NCBI GenBank assembly: GCA_030448085.1
Contig: JAUJNU010000006.1
Location: 1-48,047, forward strand
Length of the DNA stretch: 48,047 nucleotides
Source of the DNA: Actinomycetota bacterium
GTDB taxonomy: Bacteria; Actinomycetota; UBA4738; CADDZG01; WHSQ01
Direction: 5' to 3'
The position numbers and the translations under genes are program-made. How positions within the stretch are numbered: position 1 is the first letter of the stretch; every line of letters begins with the position of its first letter. Of the stretch, positions 33,163 to 41,918 are shown piece by piece. The notes beneath the pieces were generated by a model that worked only from the letters and a program-made list of their open reading frames with translations, searched no databases and had not been told where the DNA came from.

Positions 33163-34762
33163 CTCTGCGGGTGGCTCTCTAGCTCGCTCCACCGCTCTCA
33201 TGTCGGCGGGGACGATCGTGTCCCGCGTCACCGGGGTCATCCGGCTGGCGGTCCTGGCCGCGACCCTCGGCATAGCCGAGACGAGGCTCACGGACACGTA
33301 CAACCTCGCCAACACGGCTCCCAACCTCATCTACGAGCTGGTCCTCGGCGGTGTCATCACCTCGGTCTTCGTTCCTCTGTTCGTCGAGCTGATCGAGAAA
33401 GAGACGAAGGAGAGAGCCTGGGAGGTGATCAGCGGCATCCTCAACGTGACGCTCGCGGTTCTGGCCGTCATCGCCGTTATCGGTGTTCTCGCTGCGCCGT
33501 TCATCGCGGGCTTCTACTCGGGCAGGCTCGAGGGTGAGGACGCCCTGCTCCAGCAAGAGGTCATCACGTTCCTCCTCCGCTTACTGATACCGCAGGTCGT
33601 GTTCTACGGCCTCTATTTCGTGCTGGCGGGGGTGCTGAACTCCTACAAGCGATTCGGCGCGCCCATGTTCACCCCGATCGTCAACAACCTGGTTCTGATC
33701 GGCGTGTTGCTCGTGTTCCGGGAGCTGTACGGCGCTGTGTCACTCGCTACCGTGTCGCGGAGCCAGCTCCTGTTGATCGGGCTCGGCACCACGATCAGCG
33801 TCGCCCCCATGGGCCTCGCGCTCGTGCCGTACATCCGCAAGCTCGGGCGCTACAAGCTGACGTTCTCTCTCGACCATCCCTCGATCGGGAAGCTGATGCG
33901 CCTGGCCCCTTTCGTGGTGGGGATGGTGGTCGCCAACCAACTCGGCTATCTGGTGATCCAGTGGCTCGCGAACGAGCAGCCCGGCGGGTACACGGCGTTC
34001 ATCTCTGCATTCACGTTCTTCCTGCTGCCCGTGGGGCTCTTCGTCTGGTCCCTCAACAGCGCGATGCTCCCTCAGCTCAGCTCCGCAGCGATCAACGAGG
34101 ACTGGGACGCCTTCAGGTCTCGTTTCTCGCTGGGGATCAGGGCGACGGTGTTCCTCATGGTCCCTGCCGTAGTCGGTTACCTCATCCTCGCCCGCTCCAT
34201 AGTGCGGGTGCTCCTCGAGCACGGGGTGGTCACCGAGGCGTCGACGGACCTCGTCGCCGCGGTTCTGTTCTTCCTGTCCCTGGGGCTCCTGCAGTTCTCG
34301 TTGTTCCAGCTGATAACGAGGGCCTTCTACTCGATCCAGGACACGAAGACGCCGTTTTTCATCAACGCTCTCGTCGTCGCGCTCAACGTGGGGATAAACG
34401 TCCCGATGTTCATGTGGCTGGGGGTGAAGGGGCTGGGGGTGGGACAGGCCGTGGCTTACACGGTCGGGCTCGTCCTTCAATGGCGCTCACTGGCGCGCCG
34501 GGTCGGAGGACTGAACACTGGGGTCGTTATCCGAGCCGGCATGAAGGTGGTCGTTGCTGCCGCAGCTATGGGAGGGGTGGTGTGGGTCAGTTGGGCCGCC
34601 CTCAGAGGGGCGCTCGATCCCATGACACCGTTGGTGGAGGGTGCCGCCCTGCTGGTCCCGGTGACCGCGGGGGTGATCACTTTCGTCGCTGCAGCGCATC
34701 TGCTCCACGTGCAGGAGGTCGGTTACCTGAGGGATCTCTTCCGCCGCAGGGCTCCGCAGTGA
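33155..34762 (+). CDS. murJ: MurJ/MviN lipid II flippase
   Basis: A 535-residue polytopic membrane protein with about 14 hydrophobic segments. The N-terminal MSAGTIVSRVTGVIRLAVLAATLG and NLIYELVLGGVITSVFVPLF match the MviN signature, and FYSIQDTKTPFFINALVVALN is the later conserved loop. It flips lipid II across the membrane for peptidoglycan assembly. The frame is intact for 1.6 kb. The ATG lies inside the end of the acetyltransferase gene, and the stop overlaps the sulfotransferase start as GTGA. In many actinobacteria murJ lies near the origin with trxAB-parAB; here its neighbours are different. Confidence 0.93.
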   Translation: MSDSAGGSLARSTALMSAGTIVSRVTGVIRLAVLAATLGIAETRLTDTYNLANTAPNLIYELVLGGVITSVFVPLFVELIEKETKERAWEVISGILNVTLAVLAVIAVIGVLAAPFIAGFYSGRLEGEDALLQQEVITFLLRLLIPQVVFYGLYFVLAGVLNSYKRFGAPMFTPIVNNLVLIGVLLVFRELYGAVSLATVSRSQLLLIGLGTTISVAPMGLALVPYIRKLGRYKLTFSLDHPSIGKLMRLAPFVVGMVVANQLGYLVIQWLANEQPGGYTAFISAFTFFLLPVGLFVWSLNSAMLPQLSSAAINEDWDAFRSRFSLGIRATVFLMVPAVVGYLILARSIVRVLLEHGVVTEASTDLVAAVLFFLSLGLLQFSLFQLITRAFYSIQDTKTPFFINALVVALNVGINVPMFMWLGVKGLGVGQAVAYTVGLVLQWRSLARRVGGLNTGVVIRAGMKVVVAAAAMGGVVWVSWAALRGALDPMTPLVEGAALLVPVTAGVITFVAAAHLLHVQEVGYLRDLFRRRAPQ

Positions 34763-35691
34763 CGGAAGTGAAACGCCCTATCCTCGTCACGGGATCCCAT
34801 AGGTCGGGCACCACGTGGGCGGGGCGCATGCTGTGTCTGTCCGACGAGGCCGGGTACATCCACGAGCCTTTCAACCCACTTCTATACCCGGGCTGGGGCG
34901 CCGGCAGGGTCCCTTACTGGTTCCTCTACGTCACGGAGGCGAACGAGAGGTTCTACTCGCCTCTTTTCGACGACATCCTGGCCTTCCGGTATCACCTCGG
35001 CTCGAACCTCGCCGCGGTGCGGGGTCCGAAGCAGGCGGCACGACTGGCACAGGACCTGTGGGCCGGGGGCCGGCATCGGCTGGGGAAGGTGCGTCCGCTC
35101 CTAAAGGACCCGATCGCGCTCTTCTCGTCCCCGTGGATCCATCAGCGCTACGACGCCGACGTACTGGTGATGATCCGCAGGCCGGTGGCCTTCGCCGGAA
35201 GCCTCAAGAGACTGGATTGGCAGTTCCGTTTCCGCGGCTGGCTGGCCCAGGAGGAGCTCATGACCGATCACCTCCGGAGGTGGGCTCCCGAGATGCACCG
35301 CTTGGCGGCGGGGGAGGGCAACATCGTCGATCAGGCGATCCTCATGTGGAACGCGATGCACACGGTCATCGCCGGATACAAGGAACGCTTCCCGGAGTGG
35401 AGATTCGCGCGTCACGAGGACCTGGCGCGCGACCCTGCCGAAAGGTTCGAGAGCCTCTACCGTTCGTTCGGCTTGACCTGGGGCCCCGAGGTCGCGAGAC
35501 GGGTGCTCTCGTTCAGCGAGGGGACCCCTGGCGAAGTGCCGATCCGGCGCCACGGCAGCGTCAAGCGCGATAGCGGCACTGCCACAGACACCTGGAAGGC
35601 GCGTCTCACGGAGTCCGAGAAGGAGCGGGTCCTGACCGGTACAGCAGAAGTCGCCCGGCTCTTCTACGAAGAGGACGAGCTGAGCCGCTGA
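34759..35691 (+). CDS. PAPS-dependent sulfotransferase family protein
   Basis: A 310-residue sulfotransferase. The 5'-phosphosulfate loop is SHRSGTTWAGR (13-23), the 3'-phosphate binding region includes VLVMIRRPVAFAGSLKR, and WRFARHEDLARDPAERFESL is the usual segment after it. It transfers sulfate from PAPS to a carbohydrate, lipid or small molecule acceptor; the acceptor is not predictable. The GTG at 34759 overlaps the murJ TGA, so it is co-translated with the flippase, which suggests a cell-envelope substrate (inference). The longer open frame upstream is in the murJ gene and is not homologous. It converges with the DUF3048 genes, 7 bases apart. Confidence 0.85.
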   Translation: MTEVKRPILVTGSHRSGTTWAGRMLCLSDEAGYIHEPFNPLLYPGWGAGRVPYWFLYVTEANERFYSPLFDDILAFRYHLGSNLAAVRGPKQAARLAQDLWAGGRHRLGKVRPLLKDPIALFSSPWIHQRYDADVLVMIRRPVAFAGSLKRLDWQFRFRGWLAQEELMTDHLRRWAPEMHRLAAGEGNIVDQAILMWNAMHTVIAGYKERFPEWRFARHEDLARDPAERFESLYRSFGLTWGPEVARRVLSFSEGTPGEVPIRRHGSVKRDSGTATDTWKARLTESEKERVLTGTAEVARLFYEEDELSR

Positions 35692-35698
35692 AGCGGTG

Positions 35699-36727
35699 CT
35701 ACTTGAAGGAGTAGGAGCCTTTGACCTCGCCCTTCTGGTTCGGCACCAGCTCGACCCACGTGGTCCCGGCCTTGAGGACCATCTCGTCGCCAGACTTGGT
35801 CTCGAAGACGGCACGCGACTCCCTCGACTCCCTCGTCCACCGGCCCACGATCGCCTGTCCGTCGCGGAAGAGGACCGCAGGGCCCGAGCCGGTAACGTCT
35901 GCGATCTCGACACTCTTGTTCCCGGCTATGTCCACGATGCCGTCGGCATAGTTGATCGTGTGGGACTCCACGAGCACGTTGTCGACCTTGATGGTCTTGC
36001 CACCCTCGACAACGAAAGGCTCGCCGGCCTCGTAGCGGGTCCAGCCCCCGCCCTTCCAGCGGTACTCGATCGGGCGTGACCCGCTGAAGTTGATGGTGAC
36101 CGAACGCGCCTTCTTGGCGGAGTCTTGCACCTCCCCGAACTTGAAGATGTCGTTCGGAGGGGGCTCGCTGAAGTCCTTCGTTCCCTTGGTTCTCAAGGCG
36201 GCGGTGTCACCGTAGAGGGTGTGCTCGCTGGCGATGCCCGGGCGGTCGATCCGCCTCATCGCCTTACCGGCCGTCACCTCACTGATGAGGGAGATGTCGC
36301 CCTTCTTCAGAGCCTTCAGGACGATCGTGTTTCCACCCGCGGCCGCGAGGAGGCGGGTTATCGGGGACATGATCGCCGGGTCGACGGTGCGGGCGCTTCT
36401 CACGGGTCCGGCCTTCTTCGTATCGGTGCAGTGGTAGATGGCCATGAACCTTGTGGCGCCGCCCTCGACCTCTTCCTCATAGACGATGTCGGCGTCCTGA
36501 AGGCCCGAGAGGGGATAAGCGACTGGGTTGTTCTCGATCTTGACGGCGATGGCAGCCTGCGCCGTGTCCACCCCCGAGGCGGGGTCGAGCCCGGTGAGCG
36601 GGCAGACGGCGGGGGGCGCCTCTTCGGCCACGCTGGGCAAGGCTTCGGGCGCTGCCGGCGGCTCGTCACCGCTGCATGCGGAGAAGGTTAGGAGTGCCGT
36701 CAGGAGGATGCCTGCTGCGCTGGTCAC
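35699..36727 (-). CDS. DUF3048 (YerB-like) lipoprotein
   Basis: A 342-residue protein with a lipoprotein signal: GILLTALLTFSAC, Cys18. The DUF3048 domain follows: VCPLTGLD, AIAVKIENNP, AYPLSGLQDADIVYEEEVEGGATRF, VRSARTVDPAIMSP, and SHTINYADGI. YerB of Bacillus subtilis is the family namesake; the function is not known. GTG 36727 is the start, seven bases after the stop of a paralogous gene on the same strand. The two share about half of their residues by eye, so they arose by tandem duplication. Confidence 0.88.
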   Translation of the reverse strand: MTSAAGILLTALLTFSACSGDEPPAAPEALPSVAEEAPPAVCPLTGLDPASGVDTAQAAIAVKIENNPVAYPLSGLQDADIVYEEEVEGGATRFMAIYHCTDTKKAGPVRSARTVDPAIMSPITRLLAAAGGNTIVLKALKKGDISLISEVTAGKAMRRIDRPGIASEHTLYGDTAALRTKGTKDFSEPPPNDIFKFGEVQDSAKKARSVTINFSGSRPIEYRWKGGGWTRYEAGEPFVVEGGKTIKVDNVLVESHTINYADGIVDIAGNKSVEIADVTGSGPAVLFRDGQAIVGRWTRESRESRAVFETKSGDEMVLKAGTTWVELVPNQKGEVKGSYSFK

Positions 36728-36734
36728 CTTGTGA

Positions 36735-37778
36735 CTACTTGCTGAAAGATACAGAGCCCTTCACCTCTCCCTTCGAGTTCGGCGCGAGCTCGACCCAAGT
36801 CCTGCCCACGCGCAGCGCCATCTCTTCTCCACTTTTGGTCTTGAAGCTGACGGGGTCGTCCTCACCCTCGCGGGTCCAGGTCCCCTTCAATACCTTGCCA
36901 TCCCGGAACAGCCACGCCTTACCGGTCCCGGTGACATCTGCGATCTCGGGGGACAGGTTCCCGAGGACATCGCCGACCTCGGAGTTGTTGATCGTGTGCT
37001 GCTCTATGAGCACGTTGTCGGCGCTCAACTGGTCGCCGTTCTCGGCAAGGAGAGGATCCTCGCCCTGGAAGCGGTAGTAGGCGCCCTCCTTCCACTCGAA
37101 GCGGGCGACGTTGGAAGCCGAGAAGCTGATCGTGATCTCGGAGGCGGGCTTCGCCCCTTCCTGCAGGTCACCGAACTGGAAGAGATCGTTGCTTGGTGGG
37201 TCCGAGAACTCCTTCTTGCCGAGCTTGCGGATCCCCTCTGCGTTCGCGTAGAGCGTGTGCTCGGAGGCCACCCCCGGCCGATCCACGCGCTCCATGGCGC
37301 CGCTCGAGAGAGCGGCGGGCTCGTCGATGATGACGATCTCCGAGTCCTCGAGGACGCCCCTCACGTGGTCGTTCCCCCCGGCTGCGCCGAGGATCCGCGT
37401 GATAGGGCTCATGATGGCGGGGTCCACCGCCCTGGCGCTGCGGACCGGCCCGGCCTTCTCGGTCGAGCCGCAGTGGTAGATGACCATGAAGCGGGTGAGG
37501 CCCCCCTCGACCACCTCTTCGTAGATCACGTCCGCCTCGTCGAGGCCGGAGAGGGGGTAAGCCGCCGGGTTGTTCTCCACTTTGATGGCGACGGCGGGCC
37601 GGCCCAGCACCGCCTCGTCTTTCTCCTCGGCCCCCGTCAAGGGGCAGATCGGCTCCTCGAAGAGCTGACCGACCACCGGGATGCTGCTGGGGGATTTCTT
37701 GCCAATGAGGAAATAGGCGCCGCCGGCGACGACCAAGACCCCGGCGACGGCGGCAACGATCTTCCAGCGGGTGTCCAC
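36735..37778 (-). CDS. DUF3048 protein with an N-terminal membrane anchor (tandem paralogue)
   Basis: The second DUF3048 copy, first in transcription order. It has an N-terminal hydrophobic helix (KIVAAVAGVLVVAGGAYFLIG) instead of a lipobox, then the same domain: ICPLTGA, VAIKVENNPAAYPLSGLDEADVIYEE (split), RSARAVDPAIMSPITR, EQHTINNSEV, and a C-terminus RTWVELAPNSKGEVKGS nearly identical to the paralogue. I prefer the GTG at 37778, which has AGGAG nine bases upstream and gives a short cytoplasmic tail; ATG at 37823 is the alternative with GGAG too close. It probably faces the cell exterior. Function unknown. Confidence 0.85.
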   Translation of the reverse strand: MDTRWKIVAAVAGVLVVAGGAYFLIGKKSPSSIPVVGQLFEEPICPLTGAEEKDEAVLGRPAVAIKVENNPAAYPLSGLDEADVIYEEVVEGGLTRFMVIYHCGSTEKAGPVRSARAVDPAIMSPITRILGAAGGNDHVRGVLEDSEIVIIDEPAALSSGAMERVDRPGVASEHTLYANAEGIRKLGKKEFSDPPSNDLFQFGDLQEGAKPASEITISFSASNVARFEWKEGAYYRFQGEDPLLAENGDQLSADNVLIEQHTINNSEVGDVLGNLSPEIADVTGTGKAWLFRDGKVLKGTWTREGEDDPVSFKTKSGEEMALRVGRTWVELAPNSKGEVKGSVSFSK

Positions 37779-37935
37779 GCGCGCTCTCTCCTCTCGATCC
37801 TTTTCTTGGGCGCCTACCGTCATGCTCCTGTCGAGGGATGCGGCTCGGCTGAAGTGGTGTCCCACTCACTAGACCTGGCGAAGCTATCACGGGGAACATC
37901 GCAGAAAATGGATTGTGGCGGGCTCCTGGGGGATG

Positions 37936-37941
37936 TAGCTT
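37936..37941 (+). promoter_or_regulatory. Putative -10 hexamer for the phosphodiester glycosidase gene (leaderless)
   Basis: TAGCTT (TAnnnT) is followed by seven bases and the GTG at 37949. The spacing fits leaderless transcription and decides between the candidate starts at 37949 and 37964. Confidence 0.4.
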
Positions 37942-37948
37942 GGACGGC

Positions 37949-39415
37949 GTGAGAGGGGTCTCCGTGGGACGTCCGACCGTGATCGTGATGCTCGTGTTGC
38001 TGCTCGTCGCGGGCGCTGCCGCCGCTCCTTTCGACGCTGCCCCCGGCCCCGTGGCCCGCGCCGGGGACCGCTACAGGTCCACCTCTGAGGAGGTTTACCC
38101 GGGCCTCACGTTCACGCGGATGGTCGATACCCGGGGGCCGAACCGGATCTTCGTGCTGCGGGCCGACCTCACGACCGCCCTCACCCTGGACGTTGCTCTC
38201 GCGAACGAGAAGATCCCGGGACACGAGACGACGAGCTCGATGGCCACCAGGCACGGGGCGGTCGCCGCGATCAACGGTGACTTCACGCTTCTTCCCTCGG
38301 ACAAGGGGGCGGGGCACCCCTTGAACACGTTCGCCGAGGATGGGCTGCTGAGGTCTTCGCCCCTCATGTGGGGGCGCAACTTCTCGCTCTCTCTCGACGA
38401 GAAGGTGGCGCGGTTCGGCCATGCCCCGCTGCGGATGACGCTGCTCCAAGCCGACTCGCAGCAGGAGTGGTCGATCCGCCGGTGGAACGACTTTCCCGGC
38501 AGGGGCGGCTTCGTCGTCCACACGAGAGCGGGGGGCAGCACCTTCAGGCCGCCGCGGGACGCGTGCGCGGCCCGCTTGCTCAGGAGGAAGCCCCACAACT
38601 GGGACGCCGCCGGCGAAGGTGTCATGCAGACCTATCAGGTTGACGCGGTGAACTGCTCCAGCGACCGGTTGGCCCGCAAGAAGGGGATCGTGGTGGCGGC
38701 CCGGCGCGGGACAGCCAAGGCGAAGAAGCTTCATTCCTCGCTCGAGTCTGGAGAGTTGGTCGAGGTCGGGTGGAGCCAAGGGCGCAAGGGGGTGCTCGAC
38801 ACCATCGGGGGGAACCCAGTCCTAGTGAAGGACGGTCAGGTCGTCGACGAGACCTGTTACGACTCCTACTTCTGCTTCGAGAACCCGCGCACCGGCGTGG
38901 GGGCCACGAAGGACGGTGAGATCCTGTTCGTCGTCGTCGATGGCCGCCGGCCCGGTTACTCCGAAGGGATGACGCTGCTTCAGTTCGCGCGGCTCATGAA
39001 GCACCTCGGGGCCGTCTCGGCGCTGAACCTCGACGGCGGGGGGTCCTCGACGATGTTCGTCAAAGGCAAGGTCCGCAACGTCACCAGCGACGGGCCGGAG
39101 AGGCCGGTGGGCTCAGCTCTCCTCCTACTGCCGGGGCGCGACGAGCAAGAGCAGGTGCCGCTGCCTCACGCCGGGACCGACCCGGGACCCGATCCGCAAC
39201 CCGACCCCTCGCCGACGGATCCTCTGCCCGTGCCCCTTCCTATCGACCCGCCTGCCACGCCGAAGTGCCTGTGGCTGACCGACCCCGGGTCGACCGGTGG
39301 GCTCATCGACGCGGTCGCACGGGGTGAGATAAAGGCGAAGCGCAGGCTGAGGCGCGCCGTGAAGCGCGCGCTCGACATCTACAGGGATCCCAAGAGCTGC
39401 GACATCCCTGGCTGA
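37949..39415 (+). CDS. Exported phosphodiester glycosidase (NAGPA-domain) protein
   Basis: A 488-residue secreted protein. The signal peptide is TVIVMLVLLLVAGAAAA. The NAGPA domain (PF09992) begins near SSMATRHGAVAAINGDFTLLP and ends with SALNLDGGGSSTMFVKGK near residue 359 and RPVGSALLLLP. Family members cleave phosphodiester-linked sugars, as in mannose-6-phosphate uncovering enzyme, and bacterial members act on envelope polymers. Behind it is a Pro/Asp-rich linker (DPGPDPQPDPSPTD and similar) and a 60-residue helical C-terminal segment (CLWLTDPGSTGG to the end, with RRLRRAVKRALDIY). The linker and tail look like an attachment module. Start at GTG 37949; GTG 37964 has a better GAGGGG site. 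Confidence 0.85.
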   Translation: MRGVSVGRPTVIVMLVLLLVAGAAAAPFDAAPGPVARAGDRYRSTSEEVYPGLTFTRMVDTRGPNRIFVLRADLTTALTLDVALANEKIPGHETTSSMATRHGAVAAINGDFTLLPSDKGAGHPLNTFAEDGLLRSSPLMWGRNFSLSLDEKVARFGHAPLRMTLLQADSQQEWSIRRWNDFPGRGGFVVHTRAGGSTFRPPRDACAARLLRRKPHNWDAAGEGVMQTYQVDAVNCSSDRLARKKGIVVAARRGTAKAKKLHSSLESGELVEVGWSQGRKGVLDTIGGNPVLVKDGQVVDETCYDSYFCFENPRTGVGATKDGEILFVVVDGRRPGYSEGMTLLQFARLMKHLGAVSALNLDGGGSSTMFVKGKVRNVTSDGPERPVGSALLLLPGRDEQEQVPLPHAGTDPGPDPQPDPSPTDPLPVPLPIDPPATPKCLWLTDPGSTGGLIDAVARGEIKAKRRLRRAVKRALDIYRDPKSCDIPG

Positions 39416-39432
39416 CAACGGAGGCCGAGCGG

Positions 39433-39438
39433 TAGGAT
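39433..39438 (+). promoter_or_regulatory. Putative -10 hexamer of the pdxST-yebC unit
   Basis: TAGGAT matches TAnnnT; CTGACA at 39412-39417 could serve as a -35 with a 15-base spacer. Transcription would start near 39445 and include the stem-loop at 39461-39481. Confidence 0.4.
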
Positions 39439-39460
39439 CGGGGGGCCAAACGGCCCTCGA

Positions 39461-39481
39461 GGGGTCGCTCGCGAGGACCCC
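39461..39481 (+). promoter_or_regulatory. Stem-loop in the pdxS leader
   Basis: GGGGTC and GACCCC form a perfect 6-bp stem around a 9-base loop that contains the self-complementary CTCGCGAG. It ends three bases before the AGGAGG ribosome binding site (39484-39489), so it could modulate access to it. No known riboswitch consensus is recognised. Confidence 0.4.
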
Positions 39482-39497
39482 GTAGGAGGACCTGCCG

Positions 39498-40395
39498 ATG
39501 TCTGAGATAACGAGATCCACCGGAGGAGAACGCGTCAAGCGTGGGCTCGCCGAGATGCTGAAGGGCGGCGTCATCATGGACGTCACCTCCGTCGAGCAGG
39601 CGAAGATCGCAGAGGAGGCAGGGGCCGTTGCCGTCATGGCCCTCGAGCGGGTGCCGGCGGACATCCGGGCAGAGGGCGGGGTCGTGAGGATGGCCGACCC
39701 GGAGCGGGTGGCCCAGATCGTGGACGCAGTCTCGATCCCGGTCATGGCGAAATGCCGCATCGGCCACCTCGTCGAGGCGCAGGTTCTCCAGTCCCTCGGT
39801 GTCGACTACATCGACGAGTCCGAGGTCCTCACCCCAGCGGACGAAGCTCAACACGTCAACAAGTGGGATTTCACGGTTCCCTTCGTATGCGGGGCGACGA
39901 ACCTCGGAGAGGCGCTGCGCCGGCTCGGTGAGGGCGCTGCGATGATCCGCTCGAAGGGCGAGGCCGGGACCGGGAACGTCGTCGAGGCGGTGCGGCACAT
40001 GCGTTCGATCACCTCGGGGTCCGCCGCCTGCACTCCATGGGGGCCGAGGAGCTGATGGCGGAGGCCAAGGAGCTGCGGGCCCCGTTCGACCTCGTGCAAG
40101 AGGTTGCCGCAGCCGGACGGCTGCCCGTCGTGCTGTTCACAGCCGGAGGGATCGCCACCCCTGCGGATGCGGCGCTCATGATGCAGCTGGGGGCGGATGG
40201 TGTCTTCGTCGGCTCCGGCATCTTCAAGTCCGGTGACCCTGTCGCACGTGCGCGGGCGATCGTCGAAGCGACTACTTATTTCGGGGACCCCGACATCATC
40301 GCCAAGGTCTCTCACGGCCTCCCGGGGAGGCGATGGTGGGGATCAACGTGGAGGACATCCCCTCATCGCAACGGCTGGCGACGCGAGGCTGGTAG
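39498..40395 (+). CDS. pdxS: Pyridoxal 5'-phosphate synthase subunit PdxS (two single-base frame breaks)
   Basis: The lyase subunit of the deoxyxylulose-independent PLP synthase, about 298 residues when repaired. Catalytic elements are visible: [13 protein letters not shown] with Asp28, [10 protein letters not shown] with Lys85, and [12 protein letters not shown] for the second Lys. The frame breaks at about 40020, where GGGTCC should read GGGATCC to continue as [13 protein letters not shown], and again at 40324-40327, where one G is missing from a G run and the end should read [22 protein letters not shown]. Both are one-base deletions in one gene, and the surrounding protein is highly conserved, so sequence error is the likely cause. 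AGGAGG lies eight bases before the ATG. pdxT follows after four bases. Confidence 0.92.
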
Positions 40396-40399
40396 TTCC

Positions 40400-40987
40400 G
40401 TGTTGAAGGTCGGCGTACTCGGCTTGCAGGGGGATGTGCGCGAGCACGTCCGGGCTATAGAGGCCGCGGGAGCCACCGCTGCGGTGGTCCGGGCCCCCGA
40501 CGAGCTTGCCGCCACCGACGCGATGGTGATCCCGGGGGGCGAGTCCACCACGATAGGAAAGCTCCTCGATCGCTTCGGCCTCCTCCAGCCCCTGAGTGAT
40601 CGCATCGCGGCCGGCATGCCCGCCTACGGCACCTGCGCCGGGCTGATCCTGATGGCTCGAGAGGTAACGGGGTCGCAGGATGCGCCGCATCGGATAGGGG
40701 GCCTCGACGTCGTGGTCAGGCGCAACGGCTACGGCCGCCAGATCGACTCGTTCGAGTCCGACGTCGCTGTGGAAGGGCTCGAGGAGCCGCTTCGTGCCGT
40801 CTTCATCAGGGCTCCGGTCATAGAGGCGATTGGCGCCGGCGTCGAGGTGCTCGCCACCGTCGACGGCAACCCGGTGCTCGTCAGGCAGGGGCGGTCCCTG
40901 GCCTCGAGCTTCCATCCCGAGATGACGGGGGACCCTCGCATCCACGAGATGTTCCTCGAGCTTGCAACCGCAGGGGGTGGTGCCTAG
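40400..40987 (+). CDS. pdxT: Pyridoxal 5'-phosphate synthase glutaminase subunit PdxT
   Basis: A 195-residue class I glutamine amidotransferase. [11 protein letters not shown] (47-57) is the family signature, the nucleophile is Cys79 in GTCAGLIL, and His172/Glu174 in FHPEMT complete the triad. It delivers ammonia to PdxS. The GTG at 40400 follows the repaired pdxS stop by four bases. The yebC gene starts immediately after the stop. Confidence 0.94.
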   Translation: MLKVGVLGLQGDVREHVRAIEAAGATAAVVRAPDELAATDAMVIPGGESTTIGKLLDRFGLLQPLSDRIAAGMPAYGTCAGLILMAREVTGSQDAPHRIGGLDVVVRRNGYGRQIDSFESDVAVEGLEEPLRAVFIRAPVIEAIGAGVEVLATVDGNPVLVRQGRSLASSFHPEMTGDPRIHEMFLELATAGGGA

Positions 40988-41737
40988 GTGTCGGGTCATT
41001 CGAAATGGTCGACGATCAAACGGAAGAAGGGTGCCCAGGACGCGCAGCGGGCGAAGGTCTGGGGCAAGCTGCTCCGGTTCGTCGAGGTCGCGGCCCGGGA
41101 CGGGGGCGGGAGCATCGACGGGAACCCCACGCTTGCCACCGCGGTCGCCAAGGCCAAGGCCGCGTCGGTCACGAACGAGAACATCCAGCGGGCCATCAAG
41201 AGGGGCACCGGCGAGCTCCAGGGTGAGGCCTACGAGGAGAGCTCCTACGAGGGTTACGGCCCCGGCGGGGTTGCCGTGCTCGTCCATTGCCTTACGAACA
41301 ACAGGAACCGAACGTCGCAGGACGTGAGGAGCGCCTTCAACGGAAACGGCGGCAAGATGGCGGAGCCGGGGGCCGTGTCGTGGATGTTCGAAGCCAAGGG
41401 TCTGATCGTCGTCCCCGATAAGGGAGTGGCCGAGGACGACCTGTTCCTCCTCGCGGCCGAGGCGGGGGCCGAGGACCTGAGACCTGTCGATGCCGCGTTC
41501 GAGGTGTGGACGCCGCCCGAGGCGATGAAGCCGGTGGCGGAGGCCCTGCGGGAGGCGGGGATCGAGTTCGAGCCCGGCGAGGTCACCCAGGTCCCCAAGA
41601 CGACCGTTCAGATCGAGGGGCCGGAGGCGAAGCGGGTGCTGGCGCTGATCGACGCTCTCGAAGAATTCGACGACGTTCAGGACGTCTACGCGAACTTCGA
41701 CATCTCCGACGAAGTCATGGCCTCCCTAGCCTCCTAA
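40988..41737 (+). CDS. yebC: YebC/PmpR-family protein
   Basis: A 249-residue protein of the YebC/TACO1 family. The N-terminus SGHSKWSTIKRKKGAQDAQRAK is the family hallmark, followed by NENIQRAIKRGTGE and YEGYGPGGVA, and a C-terminal VYANFDIS. Members have been described as transcription regulators and, more recently, as factors that relieve ribosome stalling at proline runs. GTG start directly adjoins the pdxT stop. A 181-base gap with a LexA-like box separates it from ruvC. Confidence 0.94.
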   Translation: MSGHSKWSTIKRKKGAQDAQRAKVWGKLLRFVEVAARDGGGSIDGNPTLATAVAKAKAASVTNENIQRAIKRGTGELQGEAYEESSYEGYGPGGVAVLVHCLTNNRNRTSQDVRSAFNGNGGKMAEPGAVSWMFEAKGLIVVPDKGVAEDDLFLLAAEAGAEDLRPVDAAFEVWTPPEAMKPVAEALREAGIEFEPGEVTQVPKTTVQIEGPEAKRVLALIDALEEFDDVQDVYANFDISDEVMASLAS

Positions 41738-41867
41738 CCGCCTTCTGAGTGGATGTAGAACCCATATACGTCCGATAACTCGACAAGAACGCGGCTAGGA
41801 GCGGCGTGCCGAGCCGACCGGGCGGGGCGGAAATACGGGTAGGTGACGCTCCCCCCGGCTACGCTTC

Positions 41868-41883
41868 ACGAACAGGCGTTCGT
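41868..41883. promoter_or_regulatory. LexA-type SOS box upstream of ruvC
   Basis: ACGAACAGGCGTTCGT contains a perfect inverted repeat, CGAAC-N4-GTTCG, matching the Gram-positive/actinobacterial LexA operator. It lies 36 bases before the ruvC start and next to TACGCT (41860-41865), a possible -10. The gap 41738-41918 holds no other gene. It predicts DNA-damage induction of the ruvCAB genes. Confidence 0.7.
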
Positions 41884-41918
41884 CATGGGCGCAATCCTGT
41901 CTGGAGAAAGGGCCGCCG

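Noticed and set aside
33961..34758. Long upstream extension of the sulfotransferase frame into murJ
   Set aside because: The extension has no homology and overlaps the conserved murJ frame; the PAPS-binding domain starts right after GTG 34759.
35680..35699. Bidirectional terminator between the convergent sulfotransferase and DUF3048 genes
   Set aside because: CCGC-TGAA-GCGG is only a 4-5 bp stem inside coding sequence and has no T-run.
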